The notes below the pieces were generated by a model. That model did no database searches and was not told where the DNA came from. It was given only the letters and a program-made list of their open reading frames with translations. Source: Bacteroides sp. (GTDB taxonomy: Bacteria; Bacteroidota; Bacteroidia; Bacteroidales; Bacteroidaceae). Taken from it: a stretch of 47,790 nt of DNA. This document shows, in pieces, positions 7,252 to 16,200 of the stretch (its first letter is position 1; each line of letters begins with the position of its first letter). The stretch is taken from the NCBI GenBank assembly GCA_021203515.1, contig JAJQAY010000010.1, positions 1-47,790 on the forward strand, given 5' to 3'. The position numbers and the translations under genes were made by a program.

Positions 7252-9135
7252 TTAAAATTGATATACTTGTTCAATATAATCTATAAATGCGTTGTTCAGC
7301 AACTTCACGCCGCCCGGTGTGGGGTAGTCGCCGCTGAAGTACCAGTCGCCCGTGTGCTTGGGGCAGGCTTCGTGCAGACCTTCGAGGGGCTGATACACGA
7401 TTTGTACCTTTGCCTTCGTGCCTTTCGGGGTAAGCAGTTCCACCATTTTGGCGGACACTTCTTCATCGGTGAAGGGGACGTAAATCTCTTTGACGTAGTT
7501 CACCATTTGCTCTTTGGGCAAGCCGACCTGTTCTTTCGCCTTGCGATAGGCGGCGGCAATCACGTCGCGCATATCCCGTTCTTTCAGCAGTTCGATAGTG
7601 GCTTTGAAGGCGATGAACTCGCTCATCTTCGCCATGTCGATGCCGTAATAGTCGGGGTAGCGTACTTGCGGAGAGGAGCTTACGATGACAATCTTCTTCG
7701 GATTGAGCCGGTCGAGGATGCCGATGATGCTTTGCTTCAAGGTCGTGCCACGCACTATCGAGTCGTCGATTATGACGAGGTTGTCCACATCGGGCACAAG
7801 GCTGCCGTAGGTGATGTCGTAGACGTGGGCCGCAAGGTCGTTGCGGCTGTTGCCCTCAGCGATGAAGGTGCGCAGCTTGATGTCCTTGATAGCGACTTTC
7901 TCACTCCGTATGCGGCGGGACAAGATGCGTTCCAGTTCATCATGACTGGGGTTGTGTCCCAATTCTGCAATCTGGAGGACTTTCTCTTCATTAAGGTACT
8001 CGTCCAGTCCCTGCAACATGCCGTAGAAGGCGACTTCCGCTGTGTTAGGGATGAAGGAGAAGACCGTATGGTCTATGTCGTTATCAATGGCTTTCAAGAT
8101 GTTAGGCACTAACTTCTCACCTAATAGTTTACGTTCGCGGTAGATGTCCACGTCGCTGCCACGGCTGAAGTAGATGCGCTCGAACGAGCAGGGCCTCACT
8201 TCGCGCGGCTTGTTGATTTGCACGGTGCGTAGCTTTCCCGCCTTGTTGATGAGCAGCGATTGTCCCGGCTGCAATTCCTTGATAGAGTCGGCGGGGACGT
8301 TGAAGGCGGTCTGTATCACGGGACGCTCGCTGGCAAGTACGGCTATCTCCTCGTCCTGATACCAGAACGCCGGACGGATGCCCCACGGGTCGCGCACGGC
8401 GAATGCCTCTCCGCTTCCGGTGAGTCCGCACATCACGTATCCCCCGTCCCACTCCTTGCTTGAGGTGCGCAGCACGTTGGCAAGGTCAATGTGATCTTCG
8501 ATGTAGTGCGTCACGTCCATGCCCGTCAGTCCTTCCGCTTCGGCAAGGTTGAAGAGGCGTTCCGCTTCACGGTCGAGACGGTACCCCAACTGTTCCAGCA
8601 TGATATAGGTATCGGCATACTTGCGCGAATGCTGGCCGATAGCCGTGATGCGTGCAAAGATTTCATCGACATTCGTCATGTTGAAGTTGCCGCAGAGGGC
8701 GAGGTTCTTGGCACGCCAGTTGTTTCTCCTCAAGAACGGGTGTACGTAGGAGATGCCCGACTTTCCGGTGGTGGAGTAGCGCAGATGTCCCATATATACC
8801 TCTCCGGCAAAGGGCAGGCGATTCTTGGCGTAGTCCGCATCGTGCAACTGCTCTTTGGTCAGGTCTTTGAAGTTGCCTTGCACCGTACCGAATATCTCGG
8901 TAATAGCGCCCGAACCGAGCGCACGTTCACGGAACATGTATTCCTCGCCGGGATTGGCTTCCAGTTTCACGCAGGCGAGTCCGGCGCCTTCCTGCCCGCG
9001 ATTATGTTGCTTCTCCATAAGGAGATAGAGCTTGTTCAGTCCGTACATCCACGTGCCGTACTTCTCTTCGTAGTACTCCAGCGGTTTCAGCAGGCGTATC
9101 ATGGCGACGCCACATTCATGCTTCAGTTGTTCCAT
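7252..9135 (-). CDS. purF: Amidophosphoribosyltransferase-family protein (PurF-like, long form)
   Basis: The family transfers glutamine amide nitrogen to PRPP, the first step of purine synthesis. The 627-residue protein has an N-terminal class II (Ntn) glutaminase domain. Its catalytic cysteine would be C8 after removal of a 7-residue propeptide (MEQLKHE before CGVAM), with RGQEGAG and GHLRYSTTG motifs following. The C-terminal phosphoribosyltransferase domain carries the PRPP loop VIIDDSIVRGTTL. It is longer than typical PurF (about 470-505) because of an extended middle and a C-terminal tail. No CxxC pair is present, so the B. subtilis-type Fe-S cluster is unlikely. First gene of the purF-microprotein-carAB operon. 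A separate canonical PurF could exist elsewhere, so the exact substrate is probable rather than certain. Confidence 0.88.
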   Translation of the reverse strand: MEQLKHECGVAMIRLLKPLEYYEEKYGTWMYGLNKLYLLMEKQHNRGQEGAGLACVKLEANPGEEYMFRERALGSGAITEIFGTVQGNFKDLTKEQLHDADYAKNRLPFAGEVYMGHLRYSTTGKSGISYVHPFLRRNNWRAKNLALCGNFNMTNVDEIFARITAIGQHSRKYADTYIMLEQLGYRLDREAERLFNLAEAEGLTGMDVTHYIEDHIDLANVLRTSSKEWDGGYVMCGLTGSGEAFAVRDPWGIRPAFWYQDEEIAVLASERPVIQTAFNVPADSIKELQPGQSLLINKAGKLRTVQINKPREVRPCSFERIYFSRGSDVDIYRERKLLGEKLVPNILKAIDNDIDHTVFSFIPNTAEVAFYGMLQGLDEYLNEEKVLQIAELGHNPSHDELERILSRRIRSEKVAIKDIKLRTFIAEGNSRNDLAAHVYDITYGSLVPDVDNLVIIDDSIVRGTTLKQSIIGILDRLNPKKIVIVSSSPQVRYPDYYGIDMAKMSEFIAFKATIELLKERDMRDVIAAAYRKAKEQVGLPKEQMVNYVKEIYVPFTDEEVSAKMVELLTPKGTKAKVQIVYQPLEGLHEACPKHTGDWYFSGDYPTPGGVKLLNNAFIDYIEQVYQF

Positions 9136-9143
9136 TTATAGAT

Positions 9144-9171
9144 TTACTAATTACAAATTACAAGTTACAAA
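9144..9171. repeat. Heptamer repeat run upstream of purF
   Basis: Four consecutive 7-bp units (TTACTAA, TTACAAA, TTACAAG, TTACAAA) start 8 bp upstream of the purF start codon. They are followed almost directly by the 22-bp array that trails glmS. Confidence 0.85.
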
Positions 9172-9172
9172 A

Positions 9173-9260
9173 AACACATCGTTTATCTGTTCAAAACGCA
9201 TCATCCGTTTGGGCTAAACGCATCATCTGTTTTACCTCAACGCATCATCTGTTTTTCCCT
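9173..9260. repeat. 22-bp tandem array downstream of glmS (array 2)
   Basis: Four units start at 9173, 9195, 9217 and 9239, exactly 22 bp apart. Each has a conserved ~16-base core (AACGCATCATCTGTTT) followed by 6 variable bases. The last unit runs into the glmS stop codon (9259-9261). Read on the minus strand after glmS, the array ends in a self-complementary unit followed by a run of six T (complement of 9169-9174), which would suit a terminator. The core is shared, in inverted orientation, with array 4 at 35188-35297. Confidence 0.9.
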
Positions 9261-11103
9261 ACTCCACCGTCACGCTCTTCGCAAGGTTTCTCGGCTGGTC
9301 CACATCCATACCTTTGCACACCGCAATATGATAAGCAAGCAACTGCAAAGGCACGGTCGTTATCAACGGGTCGAGACACTCTATTGTTTCCGGAAGTTCG
9401 ATGCACGTATCGGCAACCTTGCTGATAATCGTGTCGCCCTTCGTCACAATGGCAATCACCTTTCCCTTGCGGGCTTTGATTTCCTGTATGTTGCTCAATA
9501 CCTTTTCGTACAGTCCGTTCTGCGTGGCGATAACCACTACCGGCATTTCGGCATCCACCAGCGCGATAGGCCCGTGCTTCATTTCGGCGGCGGGATAACC
9601 CTCGGCATGGATATAGGAGATTTCTTTCAGCTTTAATGCACCCTCCAAGGCAACGGGATAGCTGTATCCGCGTCCCAAGTAGATAAAGTTATGCGCATAG
9701 GTAAATATCTTGGAAAGCTCCGCGATGCGGTCGTTCAGTTTCAACACCTCTTTCATCTTGTCGGGGATATTCCCCAGTTCCTTCACGACCGCAAGATACT
9801 GCGCCTCGTCAATCGTCCCTTTCTCTTTGGCAAGCGTCAGCGCAAGCATGGCGAGTACCGATACCTGTCCCGTAAAGGCTTTGGTAGATGCCACACCAAT
9901 CTCCGGGCCGACATGGATGTACGAACCCGTATGCGTGGCGCGGGGAATGCTCGAACCAATCGCGTTACATATACCATATATAAATGCCCCACGGCTCTTG
10001 GCAAGCTCCACGGCAGCCAGCGTGTCCGCCGTCTCACCGCTCTGCGAAATGGCTACCACCACATCGCTACTGTCAATCACCGGGTCGCGATAGCGGAACT
10101 CCGAAGCATACTCCACTTCCACCGGAATACGGCAGAAGCTCTCTATCAGATGCTTGCCGATAAGCGCTGCATGCCACGACGTACCGCACGCCACAATCAC
10201 GAAGCGCTTGGCATCGAGCAGACGTTTCTTATAATCGATTACAGCCGAAAGTACCACATTCGTGCCTTCCACATTGATGCGTCCGCGCATACAATCGCGG
10301 ATACAATCGGGCTGCTCGAAGATTTCCTTCAACATGAAGTGCGGATAACCGCCCTTCTCCAACTGACCGAGGTTGAGCGCCACCGTCTTTACTTCGTGCG
10401 GACACTCCACGTTCTTCAGGTTCACCACCTTCAGCTTCTCGCCCCGGCGGATAACGGCAATCTCCTCATCTTCCAGATACACCACCTTATCCGTGTATTC
10501 CACAATCGGCGTGGCATCCGAAGCAAGGAAGAATTCATCCTCACCGATGCCCACCACCAACGGACTGCTCTTGCGTGCCGCTATAATCTCGTCGGGATAA
10601 TCCTTGTCGAGCACCGCAATGGCATAGGTGCCGATAACTTCCTGCAAGGCAAGTTGCACGGCAGCCAGCAAGTCGATACGGTGAGTCACCTGAATGTATT
10701 CGATGAGCTGTACCAATACCTCAGTATCCGTACTACTTTTAAATGAATAGCCTTTTGCTTGAAGTTTTTCTTTGAGGACGGCGTAGTTTTCGATGATGCC
10801 GTTGTGGATGAGAGCGAGACGTTCGGAAGAGGAATAATGAGGGTGGGCGTTGGCGGAACAAGGTTCTCCGTGCGTGGCCCAACGGGTATGCGCAATGCCG
10901 ATAGTACCGGAAATATCTTTTTGAGCGACGAAAGTTTCTAAATCGGAGACTTTACCTTTCGCCTTGTACACGTTCAATTGCCGGTCGTCACTGATTAATG
11001 CTACCCCTGCACTATCGTATCCGCGATACTCCAACCGCTTCAAACCTTTGATAAGAATGGGGTAGGCTTTCTTTTGACCTATATAGCCTACTATTCCACA
11101 CAT
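9259..11103 (-). CDS. glmS: Glutamine--fructose-6-phosphate aminotransferase (isomerizing)
   Basis: GlmS makes glucosamine-6-phosphate from fructose-6-phosphate and glutamine, the entry to cell-wall and lipid A amino sugars. The 614-residue protein has the class II glutaminase domain with C2 (MCGIVGYIG) and the RGYDSAG motif. Two SIS sugar-isomerase domains follow (CGTSWHAALIGKHLIE.., SQSGETADTLAA.., then GRGYSYPVALEGALKLKE). It ends with the family signature DQPRNLAKSVTVE. The length is standard. It lies upstream of purF on the same strand, separated by 123 bp of repeats. No glmS ribozyme-like leader is apparent; only about 30 bp separate the -7 element from the start codon. Confidence 0.98.
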   Translation of the reverse strand: MCGIVGYIGQKKAYPILIKGLKRLEYRGYDSAGVALISDDRQLNVYKAKGKVSDLETFVAQKDISGTIGIAHTRWATHGEPCSANAHPHYSSSERLALIHNGIIENYAVLKEKLQAKGYSFKSSTDTEVLVQLIEYIQVTHRIDLLAAVQLALQEVIGTYAIAVLDKDYPDEIIAARKSSPLVVGIGEDEFFLASDATPIVEYTDKVVYLEDEEIAVIRRGEKLKVVNLKNVECPHEVKTVALNLGQLEKGGYPHFMLKEIFEQPDCIRDCMRGRINVEGTNVVLSAVIDYKKRLLDAKRFVIVACGTSWHAALIGKHLIESFCRIPVEVEYASEFRYRDPVIDSSDVVVAISQSGETADTLAAVELAKSRGAFIYGICNAIGSSIPRATHTGSYIHVGPEIGVASTKAFTGQVSVLAMLALTLAKEKGTIDEAQYLAVVKELGNIPDKMKEVLKLNDRIAELSKIFTYAHNFIYLGRGYSYPVALEGALKLKEISYIHAEGYPAAEMKHGPIALVDAEMPVVVIATQNGLYEKVLSNIQEIKARKGKVIAIVTKGDTIISKVADTCIELPETIECLDPLITTVPLQLLAYHIAVCKGMDVDQPRNLAKSVTVE

Positions 11104-11130
11104 AATGTATCAGTATTTGTTTTTGCGCTG

Positions 11131-11138
11131 CAAAGATA
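11131..11138 (-). promoter_or_regulatory. -7 element of the glmS promoter
   Basis: TATCTTTG on the minus strand (11138 to 11131) matches TAnnTTTG, 28 bases before the glmS ATG. No good -33 TTTG is seen at the expected distance. Confidence 0.6.
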
Positions 11139-11182
11139 CATATTCTTGGGAACATAAAGTTAATCTTTATCCTATTTATTTA

Positions 11183-11241
11183 TCAAAAGAATAGAAAAAA
11201 GTTGTTTTCATGTCAAAACGTTAATGAATATATTCTTTTGA
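11183..11241. repeat. Inverted repeat in the glmS-gltB divergent region
   Basis: An 11-bp perfect inverted repeat (TCAAAAGAATA at 11183-11193, TATTCTTTTGA at 11231-11241) with a 37-base spacer lies in the AT-rich 366-bp gap between the divergent genes. It could be an operator for either gene; nothing else is recognised in this gap apart from the two -7 elements. Confidence 0.5.
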
Positions 11242-11407
11242 AAGCAAAAGGCTTAATTTATAATCTATAAGCAAACAAAAAGCATTTGATTGGAGATTAA
11301 AAGAAAACAGGGGGTATTTTCTATCAATTTATAACTTTATCTTCATAGGTAGGTATTTAATACGACGGAAGTTTAAATATCACTATATCACTTTGCAATT
11401 AAATACG

Positions 11408-11415
11408 TATATTTG
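11408..11415 (+). promoter_or_regulatory. -7 element of the gltB promoter
   Basis: TATATTTG at 11408-11415 fits TAnnTTTG, 54 bases before the gltB start. The upstream TTTG (11392-11395) is too close (12 bases) to be a normal -33 element. Confidence 0.6.
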
Positions 11416-11469
11416 CCGAACATTTTGACACAATCAATAGGCATTACATAGAATTAAAGTAAACTTGAA

Positions 11470-14400
11470 ATGATGAAAGAAGAACTTTTTAACAACAAAA
11501 CAAAGGAACGGCCCGGGCAGCGACAGCCCAAGCAATTGGGCTTGTACGATGCTTCCTATGAGCATGACGCGTGCGGTGTAGGTATGTTGGTGAACATCCA
11601 CGGGGACAAATCGCACGACTTGGTTGAAGCAGCCTTGAAGGTATTGGAGAACATGCGCCACCGTGGAGCGGAAGGTGCGGACAACAAGACCGGAGACGGT
11701 GCCGGCATCATGCTGCAAATCCCGCACGAGTTTATCTTGCTGCAAGGTATTCCTGTTCCCGAAAAAGGAAAGTACGGTACCGGACTTCTCTTTCTTCCGA
11801 AGAACGAGAAAGACCAAGCCGCCATTCTGAGCGTCATCATCGAAGAGATTGAAAAAGAAGGACTGACGCTGATGCACCTGCGCAATGTGCCCACCTGTCC
11901 CGAGATACTGGGCGAGTCGGCGCTTGCCAACGAGCCGGACATCAAACAGGTATTCATCACCGGATTTACGGAAAGCGAAACCGCCGACCGCAAACTCTAT
12001 ATAATAAGGAAGAAGATAGAAAACAGAATACGCAAGTCGGACAACCCCACCCGGGAAGACTTCTACATCGTGTCGCTCTCCACGAAGAGCATTATCTATA
12101 AAGGTATGCTCTCATCCTTGCAGTTGCGCAATTACTACCCCGACTTGACGAACAGTTACTTCACAAGCGGACTGGCACTGGTACACTCCCGTTTCAGCAC
12201 CAACACTTTTCCCACATGGGGACTGGCACAGCCGTTCCGTCTCTTGGCGCACAACGGTGAAATCAACACCATTCGCGGCAATCGCGGCTGGATGGAAGCC
12301 CGTGAGAGCGTGCTCTCTTCTCCCGTACTGGGCGATATTAAAGAGTTGCGCCCCATTGTGCAACCGGGTATGAGCGACAGTGCTTCACTGGATAATGTAC
12401 TGGAGTTCCTCGTAATGTCCGGTTTGAGTCTACCCCATGCCATGGCGATGCTCGTGCCGGAGTCTTTCAACGAGAAGAACCCTATCAGCGAAGACCTGAA
12501 GGCCTTCTACGAATACCACTCTATCCTTATGGAACCGTGGGACGGTCCGGCTGCCCTGCTCTTCAGCAACGGACGCTATGCGGGCGGTATGCTCGACCGT
12601 AACGGTCTGCGTCCGGCACGCTACCTCATCACGCACAACGACATGATGGTAGTGGCAAGCGAAGTCGGCGTCATGGACTTCGAGCCCGCCGACATCAAAG
12701 AAAAAGGACGCCTGCAACCGGGAAAGATACTGCTGGTAGACACCGAGAAAGGCGAAATATACTACGACGGCGAACTAAAGAAAGAGCTTGCCGAAGCCAA
12801 GCCCTACCGCACCTGGCTCGCCAGCAACCGCATCGAACTGGACGAACTGAAAAGCGGACGCAAGGTGCCCCACAGCGTAGAGAACTACGAACGCATGCTG
12901 CTCACCTTCGGCTATTCGAAGGAAGATGTGGAGCGGCTGATTGTTCCCATGTGTACCACCGGTGCCGAGCCCATCAACTCAATGGGTAACGACACGCCGC
13001 TCGCCATACTATCCGATAAACCACAACTTCTATATAATTACTTCCGCCAACAGTTTGCACAAGTCACCAACCCGCCTATCGACCCGCTGCGCGAAGAACT
13101 GGTGATGTCTCTGTCGGAATACATCGGCGCCGTAGGCATGAACATCCTGACGCCCAACGAAAGCCATTGCAAGATGGTGCGCCTCAACCATCCCATCTTG
13201 AGCAATACGCAAATCGACCTCCTTTGCAACATCCGCTACAAAGGCTTCAAGAGTCTGAAACTGCCCATGCTGTTCGAGGTAGCGAAAGGACGCCGTGGTT
13301 TGCAGGAAGCACTGACTTCGCTTTGCAAGCAGGCAGAAGAGTCCGTTACCGAGGGCGTGAACTACATTGCGCTTTCCGACCGTGAGGTAGATGCCACGCA
13401 TGCCGCCATCCCGTCGTTGCTGGCAGTGAGCGTCGTGCACCATCACCTGATTTCGGTAGGAAAACGTGTGCAGACAGCCTTGGTGGTAGAGAGCGGTGAA
13501 ATCCGCGAAGTGATGCACGCAGCCTTGCTGCTGGGCTTCGGTGCCAGCGCACTGAACCCGTACATGGCATTCGCCGTCATCGACAAGCTGGTAGCTAAGA
13601 AAGAGATACAACTGGACTATGCTACGGCCGAGAAGAAATATATCAAATCCATCTGCAAGGGTCTGTTCAAGATTATGAGTAAGATGGGCATCTCGACCAT
13701 CCGCTCCTATCGCGGCGCCAAGATATTCGAGGCGGTAGGTCTGAGCGAAGAACTAAGCAAAACTTACTTCGGCGGACTGCAATCCACCATCGGCGGCATC
13801 CGCCTGGACGAAGTGGCACACGACGCAATGGCTTTCCACAGCGAGGCCTTTGGCTTCGCCGGAGCCGGAAGTTCTGCGCAGCATGACAGCGCAGCCAACT
13901 CTCAACTTTCAACTCTCAACTTTCAACTAAAAAACAACGGACTGTATGCCTTCCGCAAAGACGGCGAGAAACATGCATGGAACCCGGAAACCATCTCTAC
14001 GCTGCAACAGGCAACCCGCTTGGGGAGCTACAAGAAATTCAAGGAGTTCACCTCTCTCGTAGACGGCAAAGAAGCGCCTATCTTCCTGCGCGACTTCCTC
14101 GACTTCCGCCGTGCACCTATCTCTATAGATAAGGTAGAACCGGTAGAAAACATCCTGCACCGTTTCGTCACGGGTGCCATGAGCTACGGCTCTATCAGCC
14201 GCGAAGCACACGAAGCAATGGCTATTGCTATGAACAAGATACACGGCCGCAGCAACACCGGTGAGGGTGGCGAAGACAGCGCACGCTTCACGCCCCGCGA
14301 AGACGGGACTTCCCTGCGCAGCGCCATCAAGCAAGTGGCATCAGGACGTTTCGGCGTGACGGCGGAATACTTGGTGAATGCCGACGAAATACAGATTAAA

Positions 14401-16065
14401 GTGGCCCAGGGCGCCAAGCCGGGCGAAGGCGGCCAACTGCCGGGCTTCAAGGTGGACGAGGTGATTGCCAAGACGCGTCACTCCATTCCCGGCATCTCAT
14501 TGATATCTCCGCCGCCGCACCACGATATTTACTCTATCGAGGACTTGGCACAGCTCATCTTCGACCTGAAGAACGTAAACCCGCACGCCAAAATCAGCGT
14601 GAAGCTGGTAGCGGAGAGCGGTGTAGGTACGATTGCCGCCGGTGTGGCGAAAGCTAAAGCCGACCTCATCGTTATCTCCGGTGCCGAAGGTGGTACGGGT
14701 GCTTCTCCCGCCAGCTCCATCCGTTATGCCGGTATCTCGCCGGAGCTCGGCTTGAGCGAAACGCAGCAGACACTGGTGCTGAACGGACTGCGCGGACAGG
14801 TGATGCTGCAAGTAGACGGTCAGTTGAAAACCGGACGCGACATCATATTGATGGCCATGCTGGGCGCCGAGGAATTCGGCTTTGCAACAAGCGCACTGAT
14901 TGTGCTGGGCTGCGTAATGATGCGTAAATGTCATCAGAATACCTGCCCCGTGGGCGTGGCAACCCAGAACGAAGAACTGCGCAAGCGCTTCCACGGACGG
15001 AGCGAATACTTGGTGAACTTCTTCACCTTCCTCGCGCAGGAAGTACGTGAGTATCTGGCCGAAATCGGCGTTGAGAAGCTGGACGACATCATCGGTCGCA
15101 CTGACCTCATCATCCGCAAGCCTGCCGATGGCATAAAGAAACACTCCCTTATCTCCTTCGACAAGCTGCTGGCACGCGTGGACAACGATGCTGCCATCCG
15201 CCACGTCATCGACCAGCAACACGGCATCGACCACGTGAAGGATGTAGAAATGCTGAACGCTGCCGCCGAAGCCCTTGAAGGTCAGAAAGAAGTATCACTG
15301 GAATATGCCATTGCCAATACCGACCGCGCCTGCGGTGCCATGCTATCGGGTGCCATTGCCGCCAAGCACGGTGAAAAGGGATTGCCGGAACATACGCTGA
15401 ATGTCAAGTTCAAGGGTTCGGCAGGACAGAGTTTCGGTGCTTTCCTCGTACCGGGCGTCAACTTCAAACTCGAAGGCGAGGCCAACGACTACTTGGGCAA
15501 GGGACTCTCCGGCGGACGCATCGCCGTGCTGCCTCCGGTACGCTCCAACTTCGAAGCCGAGAAGAATACGATTGCCGGCAACACGCTCCTCTATGGTGCT
15601 ACAAGCGGTGAAGTCTATATCAACGGACGTGTGGGCGAGCGTTTCGCCGTCCGTAACTCGGGTGCGATTGCCGTAGTGGAGGGCGTGGGCGACCACTGTT
15701 GCGAGTACATGACGGGCGGCCGTGTGGTAGTCCTCGGTGAGACGGGGCGCAACTTCGCAGCCGGTATGTCAGGCGGTGTGGCCTACGTGTGGAACAAAAA
15801 CGATAACTTTGACTACTTCTGCAACATGGAGACGGTGGAACTGGGCCTCATCGAAGAAGCATCGTACCGCAAGGAACTGCACGAACTTATCCGCCAGCAC
15901 TACCTCTACACCGGTTCCAAGCTGGCACGCATCCTGCTTGACGACTGGACACGCTACGTAGACGAGTTCATCCAGGTAGTCCCTATCGAGTACAAGAAGG
16001 TGCTGCAAGAGGAACAAATGAAGAAGCTGCAACAGAAGATTGCGGACATGCAGAGAGACTATTGA
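11470..16065 (+). CDS. gltB: Glutamate synthase, large subunit
   Basis: GltB transfers glutamine amide nitrogen to 2-oxoglutarate to make glutamate, with electrons from GltD. The 1531-residue protein has a class II glutaminase domain with nucleophile C35 (DACGVGM) after a 34-residue propeptide-like leader and RGAEGADNKTGDGAG motifs. A central domain follows, then the FMN-binding synthase domain (GEGGEDSARF, SGAEGGTGASP) with the 3Fe-4S cysteines in CVMMRKCHQNTCPVG, and the C-terminal GXGXG domain. Around residues 800-822 the frame carries an unusual Ser/Gln/Asn/Leu-rich stretch encoded partly by five 7-bp repeats (13896-13930), of the kind otherwise found between genes; it joins the central and synthase domains and the frame stays open. 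gltD follows 135 bp later. Confidence 0.98.
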   Translation: MMKEELFNNKTKERPGQRQPKQLGLYDASYEHDACGVGMLVNIHGDKSHDLVEAALKVLENMRHRGAEGADNKTGDGAGIMLQIPHEFILLQGIPVPEKGKYGTGLLFLPKNEKDQAAILSVIIEEIEKEGLTLMHLRNVPTCPEILGESALANEPDIKQVFITGFTESETADRKLYIIRKKIENRIRKSDNPTREDFYIVSLSTKSIIYKGMLSSLQLRNYYPDLTNSYFTSGLALVHSRFSTNTFPTWGLAQPFRLLAHNGEINTIRGNRGWMEARESVLSSPVLGDIKELRPIVQPGMSDSASLDNVLEFLVMSGLSLPHAMAMLVPESFNEKNPISEDLKAFYEYHSILMEPWDGPAALLFSNGRYAGGMLDRNGLRPARYLITHNDMMVVASEVGVMDFEPADIKEKGRLQPGKILLVDTEKGEIYYDGELKKELAEAKPYRTWLASNRIELDELKSGRKVPHSVENYERMLLTFGYSKEDVERLIVPMCTTGAEPINSMGNDTPLAILSDKPQLLYNYFRQQFAQVTNPPIDPLREELVMSLSEYIGAVGMNILTPNESHCKMVRLNHPILSNTQIDLLCNIRYKGFKSLKLPMLFEVAKGRRGLQEALTSLCKQAEESVTEGVNYIALSDREVDATHAAIPSLLAVSVVHHHLISVGKRVQTALVVESGEIREVMHAALLLGFGASALNPYMAFAVIDKLVAKKEIQLDYATAEKKYIKSICKGLFKIMSKMGISTIRSYRGAKIFEAVGLSEELSKTYFGGLQSTIGGIRLDEVAHDAMAFHSEAFGFAGAGSSAQHDSAANSQLSTLNFQLKNNGLYAFRKDGEKHAWNPETISTLQQATRLGSYKKFKEFTSLVDGKEAPIFLRDFLDFRRAPISIDKVEPVENILHRFVTGAMSYGSISREAHEAMAIAMNKIHGRSNTGEGGEDSARFTPREDGTSLRSAIKQVASGRFGVTAEYLVNADEIQIKVAQGAKPGEGGQLPGFKVDEVIAKTRHSIPGISLISPPPHHDIYSIEDLAQLIFDLKNVNPHAKISVKLVAESGVGTIAAGVAKAKADLIVISGAEGGTGASPASSIRYAGISPELGLSETQQTLVLNGLRGQVMLQVDGQLKTGRDIILMAMLGAEEFGFATSALIVLGCVMMRKCHQNTCPVGVATQNEELRKRFHGRSEYLVNFFTFLAQEVREYLAEIGVEKLDDIIGRTDLIIRKPADGIKKHSLISFDKLLARVDNDAAIRHVIDQQHGIDHVKDVEMLNAAAEALEGQKEVSLEYAIANTDRACGAMLSGAIAAKHGEKGLPEHTLNVKFKGSAGQSFGAFLVPGVNFKLEGEANDYLGKGLSGGRIAVLPPVRSNFEAEKNTIAGNTLLYGATSGEVYINGRVGERFAVRNSGAIAVVEGVGDHCCEYMTGGRVVVLGETGRNFAAGMSGGVAYVWNKNDNFDYFCNMETVELGLIEEASYRKELHELIRQHYLYTGSKLARILLDDWTRYVDEFIQVVPIEYKKVLQEEQMKKLQQKIADMQRDY
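13896..13930 (+). repeat. Heptamer repeat inside the gltB coding sequence
   Basis: Five consecutive heptamers (CAACTCT, CAACTTT, CAACTCT, CAACTTT, CAACTAA) lie in the gltB frame and encode roughly residues 809-821 (NSQLSTLNFQL). They have the same style as the intergenic heptamers of this window. The 35-bp run is not a multiple of three, so the surrounding bases must compensate. Confidence 0.85.
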
Positions 16066-16200
16066 GGTAGCGATTAGTGGTTAGTGATGGGTGATTAGCG
16101 GGCTGCGCTATCACGACACTTATCACGAGCTAATCACTAACTACTAATCGTTAATCACTAACTACTAACTACTAATCACTAATCATTAATCACTATCAAC
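16065..16200. repeat. Facing heptamer arrays between gltB and gltD
   Basis: The left arm has 7-bp units such as GATTAGT, GGTTAGT, GATGGGT and GATTAGC (16072-16099). The right arm has ten consecutive heptamers (TAATCAC, TAACTAC, TAATCGT and so on, 16131-16200) ending exactly at the gltD start codon. The arms are roughly reverse complements, so the mRNA between the two cistrons could fold into a long imperfect hairpin. Confidence 0.85.

Noticed and set aside
7258..8112. Long antisense open frame (284 residues) over purF
   Set aside because: A shadow of a high-quality coding gene; no family features.
9136..9258. glmS-type ribozyme or riboswitch near glmS/purF
   Set aside because: This gap lies downstream of glmS and consists of 7-bp and 22-bp repeats; the glmS leader upstream is too short.
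9691..10746. Long antisense open frame (351 residues) over glmS
   Set aside because: A codon-bias shadow of glmS with composition unlike a real protein.
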